From NCBI GenBank assembly GCA_021495925.1, contig JAKEKT010000092.1, positions 1 to 64,000 of the forward strand: a stretch of DNA of 64,000 nt, written 5' to 3'. Source of the DNA: Diplodia intermedia (taxonomy: Eukaryota; Ascomycota; Dothideomycetes; Botryosphaeriales; Botryosphaeriaceae). How positions within the stretch are numbered: position 1 is the first letter of the stretch; every line of letters begins with the position of its first letter. The notes under the pieces were generated by a model that was not told where the DNA came from, did no database searches, and saw nothing but the letters and a program-made list of their open reading frames with translations. A program made the position numbers and the translations under genes. This document shows positions 1-11,023 of this stretch, piece after piece.

Positions 1-109
1 CCAGTTATCAGACCTGCTGTAAGTGAAGTAGATGTAAAATATCTAAATCCTTCATGAGTAGTAGGGTTTGTATCGGGGGAAGGTGGTTGTGGTGCTTGGT
101 TGGACTCAC

Positions 110-301
110 CCATTCGAATGCCGCGTCCACCCGCTCCTGCGGCACGCCGTGGTTTTTGAGATAGACGAAACCGACCGTGGACAGCGCGTGGTCGAGCTCC
201 TTGGCGACCGCCTTCTTCGCGGCCTCGTCGCCGGTGTAGAAGGGCCCGAAGTCCACGATTGGGACGGGCGAGTCGGTGGCGCTGCTGTCGTGCGAGCCCA
301 T
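110..301 (-). CDS. 2-oxoglutarate/Fe(II) oxygenase, N-terminal exon (partial)
   Basis: First exon of a gene running off the left edge. It starts at the ATG at 299-301 on the minus strand and ends after a TGG codon at 110, where a GTGAGT donor follows. The 64 residues contain the PIVDFGPF start and the GFVYLKNHGVP motif of the DIOX_N domain of isopenicillin-N-synthase-like 2-oxoglutarate/Fe(II) dioxygenases. The catalytic HxD...H residues would lie downstream, outside the window. No acceptor between 1 and 109 gives a convincing family continuation, so exon 2 is probably off the edge. Family members oxidise small molecules in primary or specialised metabolism; the substrate cannot be inferred. 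The family call is firm; completeness is unknown. Confidence 0.8.
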
Positions 302-1593
302 GTTTGCCGGCTCCGGAAAGTCAAGGCTTCGTGATTATGGATTTTCCGGTATCGTGGGTACAGCTAGCGCGCGGAGCTGTGTGACGGCTGTGGCTGGTGG
401 TCGTGCTGGCTTGACGTATGCTAGCGGGGTGCGGGGGCGGGGTAGCTGGTGAGGTAGCTAGATAAGGGTGGCGTAGACCGGGACCGGGATCTTCAGGGTC
501 TGTCGGGATCTGCCTCCTTTCCGATAGACACCTGAGAGGCATGCAATGTAAGAAGCAGTGTATATGTAGAGGGCGGGCGAGGTTTTATATGTATGTAGTA
601 GCAGAATAACTCTGGTGGTTCCAGGGATCGGCGCATGTCAGCAGCTAAGGGCTGCTGGTGTCAAATTGGTGCTTACATGCTCTGCGTCAGCCGCCGAGGT
701 TTCGGGACAGAACATCTAGTTCTGACGCAGTGCCAAGATCCCAGGCTCACCCAGGGAAATATTCAAAGAAAATGGATTGGAAGCTTTTAGCTTCATAAAG
801 TTCACAGAGATGTGTGTTCTTAAGAGAGTGGACTGACGGATGATAAGGTCCATCCATTTTGAAGACACTCAGATTTGAGAAAGTCGTTGCCATTGAAACT
901 GTTTCTCCTCTATTATGGCATAGTCCATTGAAACCGAGCCTGATGTTCCTCTATTGCATCTCAAAGTCAATCACAACATGTTTCCTCTGTAAGTGTCCCG
1001 AGTCCCGTGGGGGCCAAACGTACCGTGTACATACGAAATACTATTTGACGTGGCTGTGATGGAATCGACACAGTTAATCCAGCACCTTGTATCCTTTAAT
1101 CGCGGAGAAATGAAAGAATTGAAACTTCTCGTACTCCAAGGCATGATATCCTGAAGAAGTGCGAAAAGTATATCCGCGTTATTCGGTTAATCAGAGCAGA
1201 TGTCGCAAAGCAGCAGGGAGCCTGCCCAAGTTACACTACAAAGAGACGAATGTGTAGCTGTCGAACCAGATACTAAACACTGCTAGCAACTGCCTCACAG
1301 CGCCTACCTTTGGCTCGCAACATTATTCCATGCAGACTCAGGGAGAGATGACGATGTTTTTCCAGTCCATGCGCCCCACTTTTTTTTAGCTTGAGTATTT
1401 ACCCCGCCACATATCTGACGATTCCCTTGAAAATGCTAATTCAACATCTCACCAGCAGCCAAAAAACCGTCGCGTCTCGTCGTTACTGACTTAGAGCTGC
1501 GCACCAGCGATTCTGAAGATAAGCGAAATCACTGGACTACCATTGTCTACGGCAGTGAACACAGTCTCGGAAGCGGAAGTCTTGCTGCACACA
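302..1593. other. Intergenic region between divergent genes
   Basis: About 1.3 kb between the divergent oxygenase (minus) and HET gene (plus). A TATAAAA-like box lies on the minus strand at 583-589, about 280 nt before the oxygenase ATG. Short frames here lack coding character. No RNA gene or transposon was recognised. Confidence 0.5.
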
Positions 1594-3655
1594 ATGTTGA
1601 ACTCCAACCAATCTTCCACAAGCTCGGAATCTGGGCCACCTCCAGAGGGAAATGAAATTACCCTTTGTGAAAACTGTCAGGATGTACTTCGGAGTATCAA
1701 CGCGGAACCCCAGCGCTCTCTGGCTTCTATTCTCGAGACTGCCGCATCCGGGTGCCTGCTCTGCAATCAAGTCTCGAGCGAGGGGTTTGGAAAGATTGAT
1801 CATCCTCGCGACGAATACATCATGCAGACCTGGGCAAGACACCGCCTGACTATCTCGGCAGGGGCTAGCACTAGGACATTCCAAGCCTTTGAGCATCCCG
1901 GTATGGTCGTTAGATATGGGAAACGATAGTGAACTAAGGAACTGACCATTGGCAGGCCTTCAAGACAAACACATTTTTACAAAGTGGAACGATGTCTCGA
2001 CACCGCACCGAAAAGATATCGCGCACGACGAGAAGACATGGCGAGTCATCTCGAACTGGTTGACGAGCTGCTCCTCGGACCATGAAGCTTGCGGACCCCA
2101 CACTAAAGACGATGGATGGATGCCCACACGTCTAATCGATGTCCAAGCAACGGACACCTCCGAAAACTTAGTGCGTTTGGTGGAGTCGAACGGAAAATCC
2201 CCAGACAAATACGTTACACTCTCGCATTGCTGGGGCCAGAGGATGCTTATCTCGCTTACCAAAGAGACGTGCGAGCAGCTGAAAGGAGGGTTTCCAGTCG
2301 AGAAGCTTCCGAAGACATTTTCAGACGCAGTCGTCACGACCAGAAAGATGGGGATCAGATACCTGTGGATCGACTCGTTGTGCATCCAGCAGGACTCCAG
2401 AGACGACTGGAGCAGAGAGTCTCAAACCATGCATCTGGTATACAGCAACTCCTGGTGCAACCTCGCCGCGACGGGCGCCAAGGACTCATCAGTCGGACTC
2501 TTCCTGGATCGAGACCCCAGCCTCGTCCTACCCTTCCAAGCAGGCGTGTGGGCCTGGGAAGACGAAAGCATTTCCAAGCCGCACACCATTTTCCGAACAG
2601 ATACGTGGAACACCTACGTCTACAACAGCGTGCTGGAGCAGCGGGGCTGGGTGTTGCAAGAGCGGACCCTGTCGCCGCGGCAGCTGCACTTCACCAAAGC
2701 CGGCGTCTTCTGGGAGTGCCAGTGCCTCAACGCGACCGAGTACCATCCCGCAGGCCTGCCCGAAGTCTACACGGACGAACATCTTCGCTTTTACAAAACC
2801 TTCACCGGGCGTCTGGAAGCGTTTCAATCGAGCCGGGCCCGCATCGCCGACGAGCGCCGCTCCGAGGAGATGTCGTGGATCCACGACAGCTGGTGCGCCA
2901 TAGTCGAGAGCTATTCCCGGGCGAAGCTCACGAAGAGCGAAGACCGGCCGATCGCGATAGCGGGGTTGGCCATGAAAATGCAACTGGCTCTGGGCGACGA
3001 CTACGTCGCGGGCCTCTGGAGGAGTCGGCTGGTGACCCAGCTGTACTGGTCCGTCGACGAGCCGCGGAGAGCGCATCCTTTTGGTGGCCTCGGCAGACCG
3101 CGCCCGTTGATTGCGCCGACGTGGAGCTGGACGTCCACCATGCTGCCGGTGAAGATGTTTACGCAGAACCCGGCATGCCTTGACATTGACATGGCCGAGG
3201 TCCGAGACGTGCAAGAGTCTCACGTGGCGGAGGACAACTGGGGCGATCTCGCGGGGCGGCGGCGGCTGCGTCTCTACACCATTCCATGGATCGCTCGTTC
3301 AGGTGGCGTTGAAAGCTACGACAACTCGGTCCATTTCATCACATTTCCCATGCTGGAGGGGCCGTATGAAACGTTCGGCTATGCGGTCCTCGACGAAGCC
3401 ATCGACCCAGCAGAGGTAGATGCACGGCCCTTCGTCTGTGCGCCCTTGACCTACTATGACGGCCCTTTTGTGAGGATGCAGGGGATTCTCTTGCGGGAAA
3501 CTGTAGAGAATAGTGGGGTGTACGAAAGGGTCGGGTCTTGGTCGTCCAAGGATCGCGCCGGTCGGGCAAAGGCGGCGAAGCTCTGGTTCCAGAAACTGAA
3601 GTCCATGACGACAGATGAGAAGGCAAAGGTGTATCAAGAGCTAGTGATTGTCTAG
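1594..3655 (+). CDS. HET-domain (heterokaryon incompatibility) protein
   Basis: Two exons, 1594-1900 and 1956-3655 (668 aa). The intron has a GTATGG donor and GGCAG acceptor and joins G|GC in frame. The ATG at 1594 is the first in frame; the frame extends upstream only through non-ATG codons. A HET domain is clear: YVTLSHCWG at about residues 188-196, LWIDSLCIQQ at 239-248, then a VYSN segment and the RGWVLQERTLSPRQ signature at about 332-345. The N-terminal 100 residues include a CENC...CLLC cysteine pattern, common in this type of HET protein. HET domains are TIR-like and can trigger cell death on non-self recognition. No separate sensor domain is visible, and the C-terminal 250 residues are of unknown function. 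Domain call is firm; a role in incompatibility is inferred. Confidence 0.92.
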
Positions 3656-3774
3656 CTCAAGCATTTCTACGATATAGGGTAAATAAGGTGTTCCATCCAT
3701 GGAAAGCTTCAGTCCCTTGGTCAGCTTTAGTCAGCAGCAAGTGGGATACCGAGGCGGCTACATCGGTTTGGAGG

Positions 3775-3794
3775 TTTTTTTTTTTTTTTTTTTT
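3775..3794. repeat. T20 homopolymer
   Basis: Uninterrupted run of 20 thymidines about 120 nt after the HET gene stop codon. It may be a retro-inserted poly(A) footprint or a simple poly-dA:dT tract; no target-site duplication was recognised. Confidence 0.9.
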
Positions 3795-4665
3795 GAATAT
3801 GAAAGCCACGTTTCTACACCATTCTGGATTGTTGGGGAAAAGCTCGTAAGGGGGTTATCTGTAGAGTTTACTACGGGATATATCTGAGACCGGCTGTCTG
3901 CGGTTCAGCTTCCGGAATGCTGCAACATATTATCGATTTCTTCACCCTTGTGGTACCTACCAATTTCCAGATACGGTTCTATGCACCGGCTCCAGATGAC
4001 CAACGTCGAGCGACACACGACTCCTCTCAGCTGTATTTCATTGACGATAAATTCCGCATTTGGTTAGACTTACCGCCTCCACGCACATCCAGCTCTTCCT
4101 TGGCGCTTACACCGAAGTTCCAAAACAACGGTACTGTTACACATGGCTGCACTTCTCCATGTCTTCCCCACTTCCTCAGTTTCACCCTGCAGTGACCGCT
4201 TCGAACGGGATGTGCTGGTATGTTGCTTGCCCTGTGTCACAAATGTCCATCCTTGACGAATACTTCCATTTCAGTGAACGTGCAGATTCAGGCAAACGAA
4301 GAACCGCCCAATCCCAGACAAAATGATGTATCACAAATTATCCAGGCGTCCACGCAGATATGGTGTGACGCTGCTTGATGCCGCACCTCCACTCACAAGT
4401 ATTGCATGTGATGAGTATGCCTGTTGCGGATCTGAATTGCCGTAATAACGAGCGGGATATTCCTTCACCGGTCAAGTTTGATTCCCTCAATTCGGCATAT
4501 GGAGTACCTGGAAACTCCAACCTGCATTGCTTCTCTCGGCTGACGGCAGTGGTAGTGCCCAACAGCTACACAATATGACTGACCCCTCGTTGCCTCCTTT
4601 TGAAGCCGTTTCAGAAAAGAAGGCAGCGAGAACACTGACAAGGCCTAGCACTCTGAGGCGCTCAA

Positions 4666-4674
4666 CATAAAAGG
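4666..4674 (+). promoter_or_regulatory. TATA-like box upstream of the pyranose oxidase gene
   Basis: CATAAAAGG about 97 nt before the ATG of the flavo-oxidase gene, a plausible distance for a fungal core promoter. The call rests on motif and position only. Confidence 0.35.
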
Positions 4675-4770
4675 CAGCCTCCTTCCACTCCGAATTCTTT
4701 TCATGTCCATCAACTCGTCCACCTTGCAAGAATTCAAAAACTTGTCACAACCAGATCACCCGACGAAACG

Positions 4771-6981
4771 ATGGGCTCCGCGAATGTTGAATCTCACGCG
4801 CGGGTGCTCAAGCCGAAGGTGCTCATCGTCGGCTCGGGCCCGATCGGAGCCACGTACGCGAGGAAGCTCGTGGATGCTGGTATCGATGTCCTCATGATTG
4901 AAATGGGAGCGCAGTAAGCCACAAGGCATCCGGTTTGATCGTCATCATCTAATCCAGTACACAAGGGAACGGCCCATCCCCGGCGACCACAAGAAGAACA
5001 GTTTGCAGGTGCAGAAAAATCTCGACAGCTTCATCAAGTAAGCATCTCCTCCTCCCCACCAGCCTCATCGACACGCACTGACCGAGACCTACAGAGTCGT
5101 TCAGGTACGATCGCCCTTGACCTCGCACGACCCGTGACTGAACCACACCAGGGAGGCCTCGAACTGCTCTCCGTCCCCGTCGACAAATTCCACGGTGTCA
5201 ACCTCGACCCGACGTCCTGGTCCACGTAAGCAGCAACCACCCTCCCTCCCTCCCACCACCCACCAACCCACCCACGCTAACCCCCACCCTCCCCCTCTTC
5301 CCCCCCGCAGCCGCAAAAACATCCGCAACAACCAAAACCCGCTGCAAGAAGCCCACGACAACCTGCCGGTAGCAGCCGCGACGCGGACGGTCGGCGGGAT
5401 GGGCTCGCACTGGACGTGCTGCACGCCGGAGCAGCACCCGGCGCTCGAGCGCTCCGACCTCTTCACACCCACGCAATGGGCATCGCTCTACGCCGAAGCC
5501 AAGGCCCTCATGAAGACGAACAGCACGTCCTTCGACGCCTCGATCCGGCAGCAGCTCGTGCTCAGGGTCCTGCGGGAGGCGCACGAGGGCCAGGGCCGCG
5601 GCTTCCAGGCGCTGCCGCTGGCGTGCGAGAGGAGGGGGGAGGGGAATGCGGATTATGTCGAGTGGAGCTGCGCGGCGACCGTGTTGGGCAAGATCGCGAC
5701 GGGGGATGAGGGGAAGGGGAAGGGGTTGTTTGAGCTGAGGTCGTCGTGGCAGTGTGTGGAGCTGTTGCGGGAGGATTGCACCGGCCGGGTTCGCGGCGCG
5801 TTGGTGAAGGATTTGTTGGAGGACGAGTATGTTTTGGTCGAGGCGGAGCGGTATGTAGTGTGTGCGGGCGCGGTGCTGACGCCGGGGATTCTGTTCAATT
5901 CGGGGTTTAGGGCCGAGGAGGGGTCGCTGCCGGCGCTGGTGAGTACGGGTGCTGGATGGATGGATGGACAGGACGTTGCTGACAAGCGAAATAGGGACAC
6001 TACCTTACGGAGCAGATTATGACGTTCTGCCAGGTCGTGCTGAAGCGCAGCCTGGTCGAGTCGGTCAAGGACGACCCGTGGCATCTGGGCTGGGACAAGA
6101 TCGTCAAGGAACACCAGCAGAAGTGGCCCGAAGACCCGCTGCCTTTCCCGTTCAACGATCCTGATCCGCAGGTAAGCCTTTCACTTAGTCGACTCCCAGC
6201 TATCACTGACCCAAACAGGTCTGGATGCCCGTCACGGAAGCCCGTCCATGGCACGCCCAGGTGAGTCGGCCTTGGTGATAAGTCACCATGGCATCCCGCT
6301 GAGAAGCTCGACCGCAGATCCACAGAGATGCCTTCTCCTACGGCCAGACGCCCGCCGATATCGATCAGCGTACGGTGGTCGACTTCCGTTTCTACAGCGC
6401 CGTGCAGCCCATCTACAGCAACTACGTCGACTTCTCCGAGAAGATCAGGGATGGGTACAACATGCCGCAGCCGACGTTCCACTTCCAGGTCCCGGATGAG
6501 GATGCCGAGACGGCGCATCTGATGATGAAGGAGTGAGTAGACCCCTGTCGCGGGGAAGTGTTCGAACGGAGCATGTGCTGATACGGTCGTCCAGCATGGT
6601 CGACGTCGCTTCGAACTTGGGCGGCTGGCTTCCCGGCGCCGAGCCCAGGTACCTTCCTCCGGGATCGGCGTTGCATATCTGCGTAAGTTGACCCTCCTTG
6701 CTGTTTCCTCCTTCATTTCACTTTCTCTTCCTCTCTTTCTGGTGAATGGCGGACTTATATCTTCTTGAAAACAGGGAACCACTCGAGCAGGCAGAGACGT
6801 CAAGGACTCGGTCGTCGATAGCGAGTCGCGTGTTTGGGGTCACGACAACCTCTTTTTGGGAGGCTGCAACGTTATTCCCACCCCGAGTGCTTCCAATCCG
6901 ACACTTTCGGCTATGTGCTTCGCCATTGTTGGTGCGAATGCCATTGTGAAGGACCTCACGGAGGGACATGATGGCGCTTGA
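4771..6981 (+). CDS. Pyranose 2-oxidase-like GMC flavo-oxidoreductase
   Basis: Ten exons: 4771-4913, 4966-5037, 5095-5104, 5152-5225, 5311-5938, 5995-6171, 6219-6260, 6318-6532, 6595-6682, 6775-6981 (551 aa). An ADP-binding motif VLIVGSGPIGATYA is at residues 17-30. VGGMGSHWTC carries His133, the position of the histidine that binds FAD covalently in pyranose oxidases. The active-site pair appears as LHICGTTR (His481) and ASNPT (Asn524). Family members oxidise aldopyranoses at C2 and reduce O2 to H2O2. The protein is shorter than basidiomycete enzymes of about 620 aa. There is no clear signal peptide. Exon 3 is only 10 nt but is needed for the conserved FIKVVQGGLELLSVP join. The acceptor of intron 1 (CACAAG) is the least certain boundary; an upstream AG breaks the frame. 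Flavo-oxidase call is firm, sugar substrate inferred. Confidence 0.9.
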
Positions 6982-7482
6982 GCTGCGGGACTACCGTATG
7001 GAAAGTGAATGGTCAAAATTGGACTTTGTCTTACAGAGATGAGAAACGCTGGCTTGTGTCTGCTGTAACCCATTACGTCACATTGGGCTTGGACATGACC
7101 AAGATTGAAAGATATGGCGGGAAGAGAATCGATTTTCCTTTTCTCTAATACGAGATTTGACGCTGACCTTTGAGTCGATTCACTTACATCAGATAGCACG
7201 CATAACCGAATTGAACCAATGAAGTGCCACCTGCTTCAAATGATCACCCAACGGCAAGCTGATTTGTGCGGTTAATTTGCGAGACGCCAGCTGTCAGAGC
7301 GGGGGTCAACTCAGACTTCAGCCTCGTCTGACCCCTCCGATCATGAAAGTCCTTGCAACAACTCCTCGTCGCTCCTAAATTTCTATCCATTACTTCAGAC
7401 CTTAACCATCGTATCTTGACTGTTGTCATCCCCGCTCCGATCGAGCCTTACCATATTCAGCTTTGTCTTCCATCTTCTGCAA
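6982..7482. other. Intergenic region
   Basis: About 500 bp between the flavo-oxidase stop and the HET-like gene. I see no conserved coding or RNA feature. Confidence 0.4.
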
Positions 7483-8688
7483 ATGCCTGTTGCCTTGGGG
7501 CTGTTCGCCCACCGGTCGCTCCTACCGTCGCCCGTGATAATATCGCTGCTCGCAAGAGCCAAGTATGGCATGGTGTCCGAATGGCGTGCACTCATTGTAA
7601 ACGAGGTCGATGAGGCCGATCTGCTGCCATTGACCATGGCGCGAAATGGAAAGGGACCAGATCTCCCTACACGGATGGTGAAAGTTCCCCTTGAAGACCC
7701 CAACCAGACTGCCGTGGTGTCATGGCGATGGGATGGGGACTTGCACTTCCGAGGTTCTCGAAACATCTCGGGCGTTATATTCTGCGCCAAAAAGCGGGGG
7801 GTTCGGTACCTATTCATCGATGTCATCTCCATCGACCAAAAACTACCCGGAGACGCTCTTATCGAACAAGTGACTGCGTTCTCGACCCTCTACAAATGGA
7901 TACCAGTCTTCGCCGCCTACGACATGTACGATGAACAGCTCAAGTATACCGTTCGACGCCCGTGGATCCTGAGCGAGATACGGCTGTTCCGATACAATCC
8001 CACCAAGGTGATCTACGTAGGGCACAGTGGTGGAGATAGCACAGAGATGGGACCTGTTGATCCCTATGGCGTCTTGCCACCAGAGGTTCGGCAATACCGT
8101 ATTGGCTTCGAACTTGAGGAAGCCTGGAGAGCGAGTTTCGCTGATACGATCATCGCTGTGCTCGTTGGACATGTTGGGATGTCTTCCGTTGCGGACTTCA
8201 AGCTCATCATACCCACCTACGCGAACATTTTGTCCGTTGCGTACGCACGAATGAGCCGGAACGACTATCTTCTGACGGTCGCAATTCTTTGCCGTTTTCA
8301 TGGTGCGCCTGGGAGCATCATTGGGGAATGGGGTGAACCGAGAAACATTCAATACTTGACGTACGACCGGTACGAATTCGACTTGGTTGATCCAGAACCA
8401 CAAGAGTACTTTAACTCCTCATGGTTGTCTTACAGTATTCATCTGGATGAGGTACATGTCGCTTCATGGCAGCACAAGGGTAACCGTCCTGAGATGGGTG
8501 ATAGATACCTATTCAATCCGTCGCCGGACGCAGAGGTGCTCATTTTCACCGCGCTTGGCCTTTCAGAATCCGAGTACCGCGACTTTGTTGCGAAGGAAGG
8601 AGAAAGGCATGCTTCTCTCACACTGGATCACGCAAAATGGTTGCCGGCGCCAGCTGTGGAGGTGGTAGAGCTGATCTGTAGTCAATAG
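7483..8688 (+). CDS. Divergent HET-like protein of unknown function
   Basis: Single exon, 401 aa from the ATG at 7483 to TAG; the frame continues upstream without an ATG, and a second in-frame ATG lies at 7570. The N-terminal half resembles a HET core with altered motifs: TAVVSWRWDGD in place of the usual YxALSYxWG, RGVRYLFIDVISIDQ in place of GxxYLWIDxxCIxQ, then FSTLYKWIPVFAAYD where an IYxxA segment is expected. The rest is not recognised and shows no repeat or transmembrane pattern. It lies between a flavo-oxidase gene and a gene-poor stretch. The HET relationship is my inference from motif order and spacing; it could be a separate fungal family. Confidence 0.7.
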   Translation: MPVALGLFAHRSLLPSPVIISLLARAKYGMVSEWRALIVNEVDEADLLPLTMARNGKGPDLPTRMVKVPLEDPNQTAVVSWRWDGDLHFRGSRNISGVIFCAKKRGVRYLFIDVISIDQKLPGDALIEQVTAFSTLYKWIPVFAAYDMYDEQLKYTVRRPWILSEIRLFRYNPTKVIYVGHSGGDSTEMGPVDPYGVLPPEVRQYRIGFELEEAWRASFADTIIAVLVGHVGMSSVADFKLIIPTYANILSVAYARMSRNDYLLTVAILCRFHGAPGSIIGEWGEPRNIQYLTYDRYEFDLVDPEPQEYFNSSWLSYSIHLDEVHVASWQHKGNRPEMGDRYLFNPSPDAEVLIFTALGLSESEYRDFVAKEGERHASLTLDHAKWLPAPAVEVVELICSQ

Positions 8689-9022
8689 TCACCTGGGATC
8701 GAAGAAATTACAATTGTTGAAATAGAACTCCAGCTCATCAGTGTGCCGAGATGGAGTCTACTCAATCAGTTATCGAGCTGCACTTACAAAACTTCGGTGC
8801 GTGATCACATACAGCTTTCGCCGAGTGCAAAGCCGGGGGTCGGAAAGACATCCACAGCCGAACGCATCACCGATCACGTCTGAATATCTCAATACTTTCT
8901 CACCTTTGGCAACCTCGGCGTTGAGGCGGACAAGAGGGTGCAAAAGCTGGAGCAGCACTTCAGCCTCGCCGTATGGTGGGGGCTTCATTCTGCCTCGTTG
9001 ATAAGCAGACATCTCTCCCCAA

Positions 9023-9062
9023 CAGCGCAAGCAGTAGCAGCTCAGCGTAAGCAGTAGCAGCT
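9023..9062. repeat. 20-bp tandem duplication
   Basis: Two adjacent 20-bp units (9023-9042 and 9043-9062) reading CAGCGYAAGCAGTAGCAGCT differ at one base. This looks like a recent local duplication in non-coding DNA. Confidence 0.9.
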
Positions 9063-9590
9063 CAGCATCAACGCCATCGTCTCCGTCTTCCTGCGGCAGG
9101 GAAAACGAAGAAGCTCGTGCTGGAGGCGAAGTACTTCGAAAGAGTTGCCGCAGCCTCGTGCGGGGTTGAAAATACCTCAGCAATCCCAGGGAGGTCGAGG
9201 AAAAGGAGGCTTGGAGGTAGGGGGCGAAAATCGATAACAGTAGCTTGAGAGGTGGAATTCACCGGCGAGCGCTCCTCACGACTCTTGCTTCGTGGTTCGA
9301 CGGTGGGGAAGTACACGCGGAAGTCTCCGAGTAGTGACGATGACGACGATGGTGATGTCAGGACCAGCGATGCACTTAAGACCGGCAGAAAGTCAGCTTC
9401 GAAGAAGCATAGCAGCGATTAGGGTCGCTCTGGTACAGATTGGACATTAAATTGAACAGCTGAAAGTTTTCCAGGTTCACGTTCCGCTTTACAAATTGAT
9501 CATACTTGATGGCGTTCAATGCCTTTCTCCAAAAATTACACCATGTACATATATTCTTGTCCGTATTCGTGAAGCCGCCCGGCGCAAATT

Positions 9591-9625
9591 ATTGCATCTA
9601 AGTGGCGAAAGCCACTTCATGCAAT
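9591..9625. repeat. 35-nt hairpin with GAAA tetraloop
   Basis: Inner arms AAGTGGC (9600-9606) and GCCACTT (9611-9617) enclose GAAA. Outer arms ATTGCAT (9591-9597) and ATGCAAT (9619-9625) continue the stem across a small internal loop, giving 14 base pairs. It may be a structured RNA element, the tip of a palindromic element, or chance. Confidence 0.75.
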
Positions 9626-10560
9626 GAGAAAATCCGCCATAAGCCGCAATCATTTCCAATCAGCGTCCGTGGATATGGGTGGTATAAGCTTATCATTTAT
9701 GGCTTCACATGGCTTTCGCCAGGCTTCATGCATCACATGGGGGGAGGAAAACGTCAGCCGGGCGTCTGCCAGAGGTGGGCAATCATACTGGTGCCACTCC
9801 TGCTATCTGCGTTGCGGGGAGATATGTATGTCTGGATGAGTCTTATTCCAGGATAAAACGCCACAACTCACAAGCTGAGCACGTGGCGCCAATTGAAAAA
9901 GACTACGAAGCCGAGACGCGTGTTTCTGCGAGCATGGGTCCCTAATCTCCCCATGCCAGGTCCTTCGTACTGCATGATTACTCAGAATGCTGCATATGCT
10001 ACTCAACAATTGTTGATCGCGCCAGAAGCTACAGAAAAGCACATTCAACAATAGCTATGCGCATTTCTCCTGCTGTTAGCTACATAGAGCCACTATACTA
10101 CAGTCATATTTTTCTTACATGCAGATTGGTGCTGGACTTTGCCGAATGCTTCTCAGTATTGATGGCTTAAGTGGCTTAGCCATTGAGGATCTACTCCCTG
10201 AATTCGACGCAAGATGACCATCTCAGCTGACAATCGGTGCCGTTCGGCAAGAGCGGAGAGGAAGGTTGTGCGACATTGCACGAGGCTGAAGCTGAGATTT
10301 TGTCATGTCTCATGCACTATGCAAACCCCGCTCCAGGACAACTTTCATTGGTCTACAAAGCATGAATGCCGCGCTGAAGGTAACATGAAGGAATTAGAGG
10401 TAGATTAAGTACTGCTACGACTTCATCTTTTCTTTCCGTCATGTTGGAGTGTATCTACGTAGTTTTGCTGTTGTCCGAGGTCTAAGGAGCTAATGGATAA
10501 AGCAGGAAACCGTAGTGCACTGCCTGAATTTTCTTTTTCGGCTTACTGCATTGACTGAAT

Positions 10561-10658
10561 TGAATCCTAAAGGATTCAGCTGAAATGCATGTGCATATGC
10601 AATGTAGTTTCTAACTACATCGTAGCAACGGCTGGACTGCTGATGAAGCAGCCTGGTT
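10561..10658. repeat. Cluster of short inverted repeats
   Basis: Within 100 nt: TGAATCCT-AA-AGGATTCA (10561-10578), ATGTAGTT-TCT-AACTACAT (10602-10620), then two related units around 10637-10672 that each contain a CTGCT/AGCAG-type mini-stem and an AAGCAGCCT end. This could be a folded non-coding RNA or decayed repeat DNA. Confidence 0.65.
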
Positions 10659-11023
10659 GCTGAGAAAGCAGCCTCGGTCTGCAATATATGAAGCGCGTCT
10701 GTACCTCTGAGCTTGCAGCACTCTAAGACCAAATAATTTGCGCAGTTCGTTAATGGCTGCATGAACTAAGGTCCCGGCTCTCCTTTACCAACCACACGCT
10801 TTCAAACAAAGTAGGTACTCCGTCCTGAAAGTGGCTGAACTAACAATGCGCAGGGGCTGGGCAGTCCAATCCGATCGGCTCAAGAGAAGCAAACATTTCT
10901 ATCGACCATCCCATTTGATCCTACACTTTTGAGAAAGCTTTCTTTCATATATTCATCTTCTTGGCTATCAGTGGTGCATTTTTGTAGCCTGGAAATGGTC
11001 ATCTTAATGTTGCGAGGTGAATA

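Larger units (their letters stand above)
3656..4770. other. Intergenic region with a poly-T tract
   Basis: About 1.1 kb between the HET gene and the pyranose-oxidase-like gene. It holds a run of 20 T at 3775-3794. A TATA-like CATAAAAGG at 4666-4674 sits about 100 nt before the ATG at 4771 and could be the promoter of the downstream gene. No coding sequence is supported. Confidence 0.5.
8689..11023. other. Gene-poor stretch with hairpins and short repeats
   Basis: About 2.3 kb without a supportable gene. It contains a 20-bp tandem duplication (9023-9062), a strong hairpin (9591-9625) and a cluster of short inverted repeats (10561-10658). A minus-strand frame at 8770-9183 has a short protein-like stretch (LLHPLVRLNAEVAKGEKVLR) but no ATG, and may be a gene remnant. 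No transposase, rRNA or tRNA was recognised. Confidence 0.45.
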
